The notes below the pieces were generated by a model that ran no database searches, was not told where the DNA came from, and saw only the letters and a program-made list of their open reading frames with translations. The position numbers and the translations under genes were made by a program. A stretch of DNA of 38,098 nt, from positions 1 through 38,098 of IMG/VR virus record IMGVR_UViG_3300010885_047482, one strand, 5' to 3'. Positions within the stretch are counted from its first letter, which is position 1. Each line of letters opens with the position of its first letter. The stretch is from a virus. Positions 38,001-38,098 of the stretch are shown one piece after another.

Positions 38001-38098
38001 GCTAGAACCTGAAGTTCCTGAGCTACCGCTAGTTCCGCTTGAACCTGAGCTACCGGAAGTTCCTGATGAACCAGATGTTCCTGAAGTTCCACTAGATC
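32040..38098 (-). CDS. Giant collagen-like tail fibre protein (5' end beyond window)
   Basis: About 2019 codons are visible without a stop; the start lies past the right edge. The frame reads Gly-Thr-Ser and Gly-Ser-Ser triplets with a few Gly-Val-Ser, Gly-Ala-Ala, Gly-Ser-Pro and Gly-Ile-Asn, about 566 triplets from the edge to 33003. A 48-residue insert follows with D-L-Y-I-D-T-V-A-N-R-V-Y-Q-Y-N-G-A-T-W, a module common in phage tail proteins. A second short collagen block (32683-32859) and a knob of about 200 residues ending W-V-R-L-P come last. Such proteins form long trimeric shafts with a receptor-binding tip. Proline is nearly absent, so the helix would need other stabilisation, for example Thr glycosylation. 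Other frames here are open only because the repeat has period nine. Confidence 0.88.
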   Translation of the reverse strand, partial: SSGTSGTSGSSGTSGSSGSSGTSGSSGTSGSSGSSGTSGSSGSSGTSGSSGTSGSSGSSGTSGSSGSSGTSGSSGTSGSSGSSGTSGSSGTSGSSGSSGTSGSSGSSGTSGSSGSSGTSGSSGTSGSSGTSGSSGSSGSSGTSGSSGSSGTSGSSGTSGSSGTSGSSGTSGSSGSSGTSGSSGSSGTSGSSGTSGSSGSSGTSGSSGSSGTSGSSGTSGSSGTSGSSGTSGSSGSSGTSGSSGSSGTSGSSGTSGSSGTSGSSGSSGTSGSSGSSGTSGSSGTSGTSGSSGTSGSSGSSGTSGSSGTSGSSGSSGSSGTSGSSGSSGTSGSSGTSGSSGTSGSSGSSGTSGSSGSSGTSGSSGSSGTSGSSGTSGSSGTSGSSGSSGSSGSSGTSGSSGSSGSSGSSGSSGTSGSSGTSGSSGTSGSSGSSGTSGSSGSSGTSGSSGTSGSSGASGASGTSGTSGSSGSSGTSGSSGSSGTSGSSGSSGTSGSSGSSGTSGSSGTSGSSGTSGSSGTSGSSGSSGTSGSSGSSGTSGSSGTSGSSGSSGTSGSSGSSGTSGSSGTSGSSGTSGSSGSSGTSGSSGINGTSGSSGTSGSSGSSGTSGSSGSSGTSGSSGINGTSGSSGTSGSSGSSGTSGSSGSSGTSGSSGSSGTSGSSGSSGTSGSSGSSGTSGSSGTSGSSGSSGTSGSSGSSGTSGSSGTSGSSGSSGTSGSSGTSGSSGTSGTSGSSGSSGTSGSSGISGTSGSSGTSGSSGSSGTSGSSGSSGTSGSSGTSGSSGSSGTSGSSGSSGTSGSSGSSGTSGSSGTSGSSGTSGSSGSSGTSGSSGSSGTSGSSGTSGSSGSSGTSGSSGSSGTSGSSGTSGSSGTSGSSGSSGTSGSSGSSGTSGSSGSSGTSGSSGTSGSSGSSGTSGSSGSSGTSGSSGTSGSSGSSGTSGSSGSSGTSGSSGTSGSSGSSGTSGSSGSSGTSGSSGTSGSSGSSGTSGSSGSSGTSGSSGTSGSSGTSGSSGSSGTSGSSGSSGTSGSSGNSGTSGSSGTSGSSGSSGTSGSSGSSGTSGSSGNSGTSGSSGTSGSSGTSGSSGSSGTSGSSGSSGTSGSSGTSGSSGSSGTSGSSGNSGTSGSSGTSGSSGTSGSSGSSGTSGSSGSSGTSGSSGSSGTSGSSGTSGSSGSSGTSGSSGSSGTSGSSGTSGSSGSSGTSGSSGTSGSSGSSGTSGSSGSSGTSGSSGISGTSGSSGTSGSSGSSGTSGSSGSSGTSGSSGSSGTSGSSGSSGSSGTSGSSGNSGTSGSSGTSGSSGSSGSSGSSGTSGSSGSSGTSGSSGTSGSSGTSGSSGSSGTSGSSGSSGTSGSSGSSGTSGSSGNSGTSGSSGTSGSSGSSGTSGSSGSSGTSGSSGNSGTSGSSGTSGSSGSSGTSGSSGSSGTSGSSGNSGTSGSSGSSGTSGSSGSSGTSGSSGVSGTSGSSGTSGSSGSSGTSGSSGTSGSSGASGTSGSSGSSGTSGSSGTSGSSGVSGASGTSGSSGSSGTSGSSGASGTSGSSGSSGTSGSSGSSGTSGSSGSSGTSGSSGSSGTSGSSGNSGTSGSSGTSGSSGSSGTSGSSGTSGSSGSSGTSGSSGSSGTSGSSGAAGSPGTSGSSGTSGSSGSSGTSGSSGAAGSPGTSGSSGSSGTSGSSGAAGSPGTSGSSGTSGSSGGAGAAGTSGSSGTSGLQQLYVGNTAPPGGYPGPFNNRDLYIDTVANRVYQYNGATWSVISPFYGTSGTSGVSGTSGSSGVSGTSGSSGVSGTSGSSGAAGAPGTSGTSGSSGASGTSGSSGTSPAGGGGVGLSNNIDNYVVTATGTSPELNGEQNLQFDGTTLSQELPAIASLGTETPLGGFASVINIVTLANYTADNYTGETMVGWSDDAIKKHDLVVMDGFTQGNGNMEPNWYKADATGTNRPRSENMLGIALNDANQGQQVHVLLFGFAQNEQCNGNGYINGKPMYMQTTPGEIDIVPPTGSGEYVRIIGYVFSMDWPILRFWPDNTWVRLP
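32761..32841. repeat. Three perfect 27-bp tandem repeats in the short collagen block
   Basis: The unit encodes Gly-Val-Ser-Gly-Thr-Ser-Gly-Ser-Ser on the minus strand and occurs at 32761-32787, 32788-32814 and 32815-32841 with no mismatch, so the duplication is recent. Confidence 0.9.
36154..36351. repeat. Perfect 99-bp tandem duplication
   Basis: Copies at 36154-36252 and 36253-36351 are identical, including the unusual Gly-Ile-Asn triplet. This equals 33 residues or 11 collagen triplets, so the frame and register are kept. Confidence 0.9.
37867..38010. repeat. 72-bp tandem duplication, one mismatch
   Basis: Copies at 37867-37938 and 37939-38010 differ only in the last base. This equals 24 residues or 8 triplets, again in register. 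Confidence 0.85.

Larger units (their letters stand above)
33003..38098. repeat. Nine-base-period collagen-coding repeat array
   Basis: About 5.1 kb of Gly-X-Y codons. Protein triplets are almost invariant (GTS, GSS), but codons are mixed: Gly as GGA, GGT, GGC and GGG; Ser as TCT, TCA, TCC, AGC and AGT; Thr as ACA, ACT, ACG and ACC. Exact DNA repeats are therefore short except for recent local duplications. Confidence 0.9.

Noticed and set aside
32873-38092. Long minus-strand open frames rich in Val-Leu-Gln-Glu inside the collagen region
   Set aside because: They are the +1 register of the Gly-X-Y gene. The period-nine repeat keeps all frames open; the true frame is Gly-X-Y and continues into the C-terminal knob.
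33003-38098. CRISPR-like array
   Set aside because: Repeats are contiguous nine-base coding units without unique spacers.

Overview
This AT-rich window is part of the genome of a large, T4-like contractile-tailed phage (myovirus). Its virion and packaging core resembles T4: terminase large subunit (gp17), a probable small subunit (gp16), a gp6-like baseplate wedge protein, a gp15-like sheath stabiliser, a gp19/gp54-like tube protein, a T4-type baseplate hub protein, PhoH and a small sigma factor. Several signs point to a Bacteroidota host. The phage bS21 aligns without gaps to my recollection of flavobacterial bS21 and keeps Tyr54. The tmRNA resumes on a Gly codon. Starts lack Shine-Dalgarno sequences and have A-rich leaders instead. 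The tmRNA promoter fits TTG-N20-TAnnTTT. No host sequence is present to prove this.

Layout, mostly minus strand and so read from right to left. (1) 32040-38098: the 3' end of a giant collagen-like fibre gene with more than 560 Gly-X-Y triplets of the GTS/GSS type, then a small companion gene. (2) 28608-31575: a 780-aa fusion of a GT4-type glycosyltransferase and a TibC/Aah-like O-heptosyltransferase, then a tube-like protein. (3) 26644-28611, plus strand: tmRNA, gp15-like protein and a nucleotidyltransferase. (4) 19767-26543: gp6, an 81-aa protein, TerS, TerL, a 99-aa protein, PhoH, the sigma factor and a membrane protein, probably one operon. (5) 10953-19740: membrane proteins, small virion-type proteins, the hub protein with a short overlapping partner, and a low-complexity 672-aa protein. 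(6) 6775-10876: a 512-aa coiled-coil protein, an SH3-like small protein, and an operon of FkbM methyltransferase, MBD4-like DNA glycosylase and glycosyltransferase. (7) 1-6748: a 791-aa hydrophobic protein, a 243-aa protein, bS21, Nudix, a 192-aa acidic protein, a plus-strand YheC/D-like ATP-grasp and a peptidoglycan-binding-type protein cut by the left edge.

Two promoter families can be read by eye. Family B (core ATAAATAA, close to the T4 late promoter TATAAATA) precedes eight transcription units and may be read by the encoded sigma factor. Family A (AAAACY-N16-TAWAAT-N4-TAAACAMY) precedes five.

The most interesting biology is threefold. First, a proline-poor, Thr/Ser-rich collagen fibre sits next to a fused O-glycosyltransferase that may glycosylate it. 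Second, several proteins have N-termini like the T4 capsid-targeting peptide, two with an I-x-E processing site, suggesting co-packaged and injected enzymes. Third, the phage carries a translation toolkit of bS21 and tmRNA.
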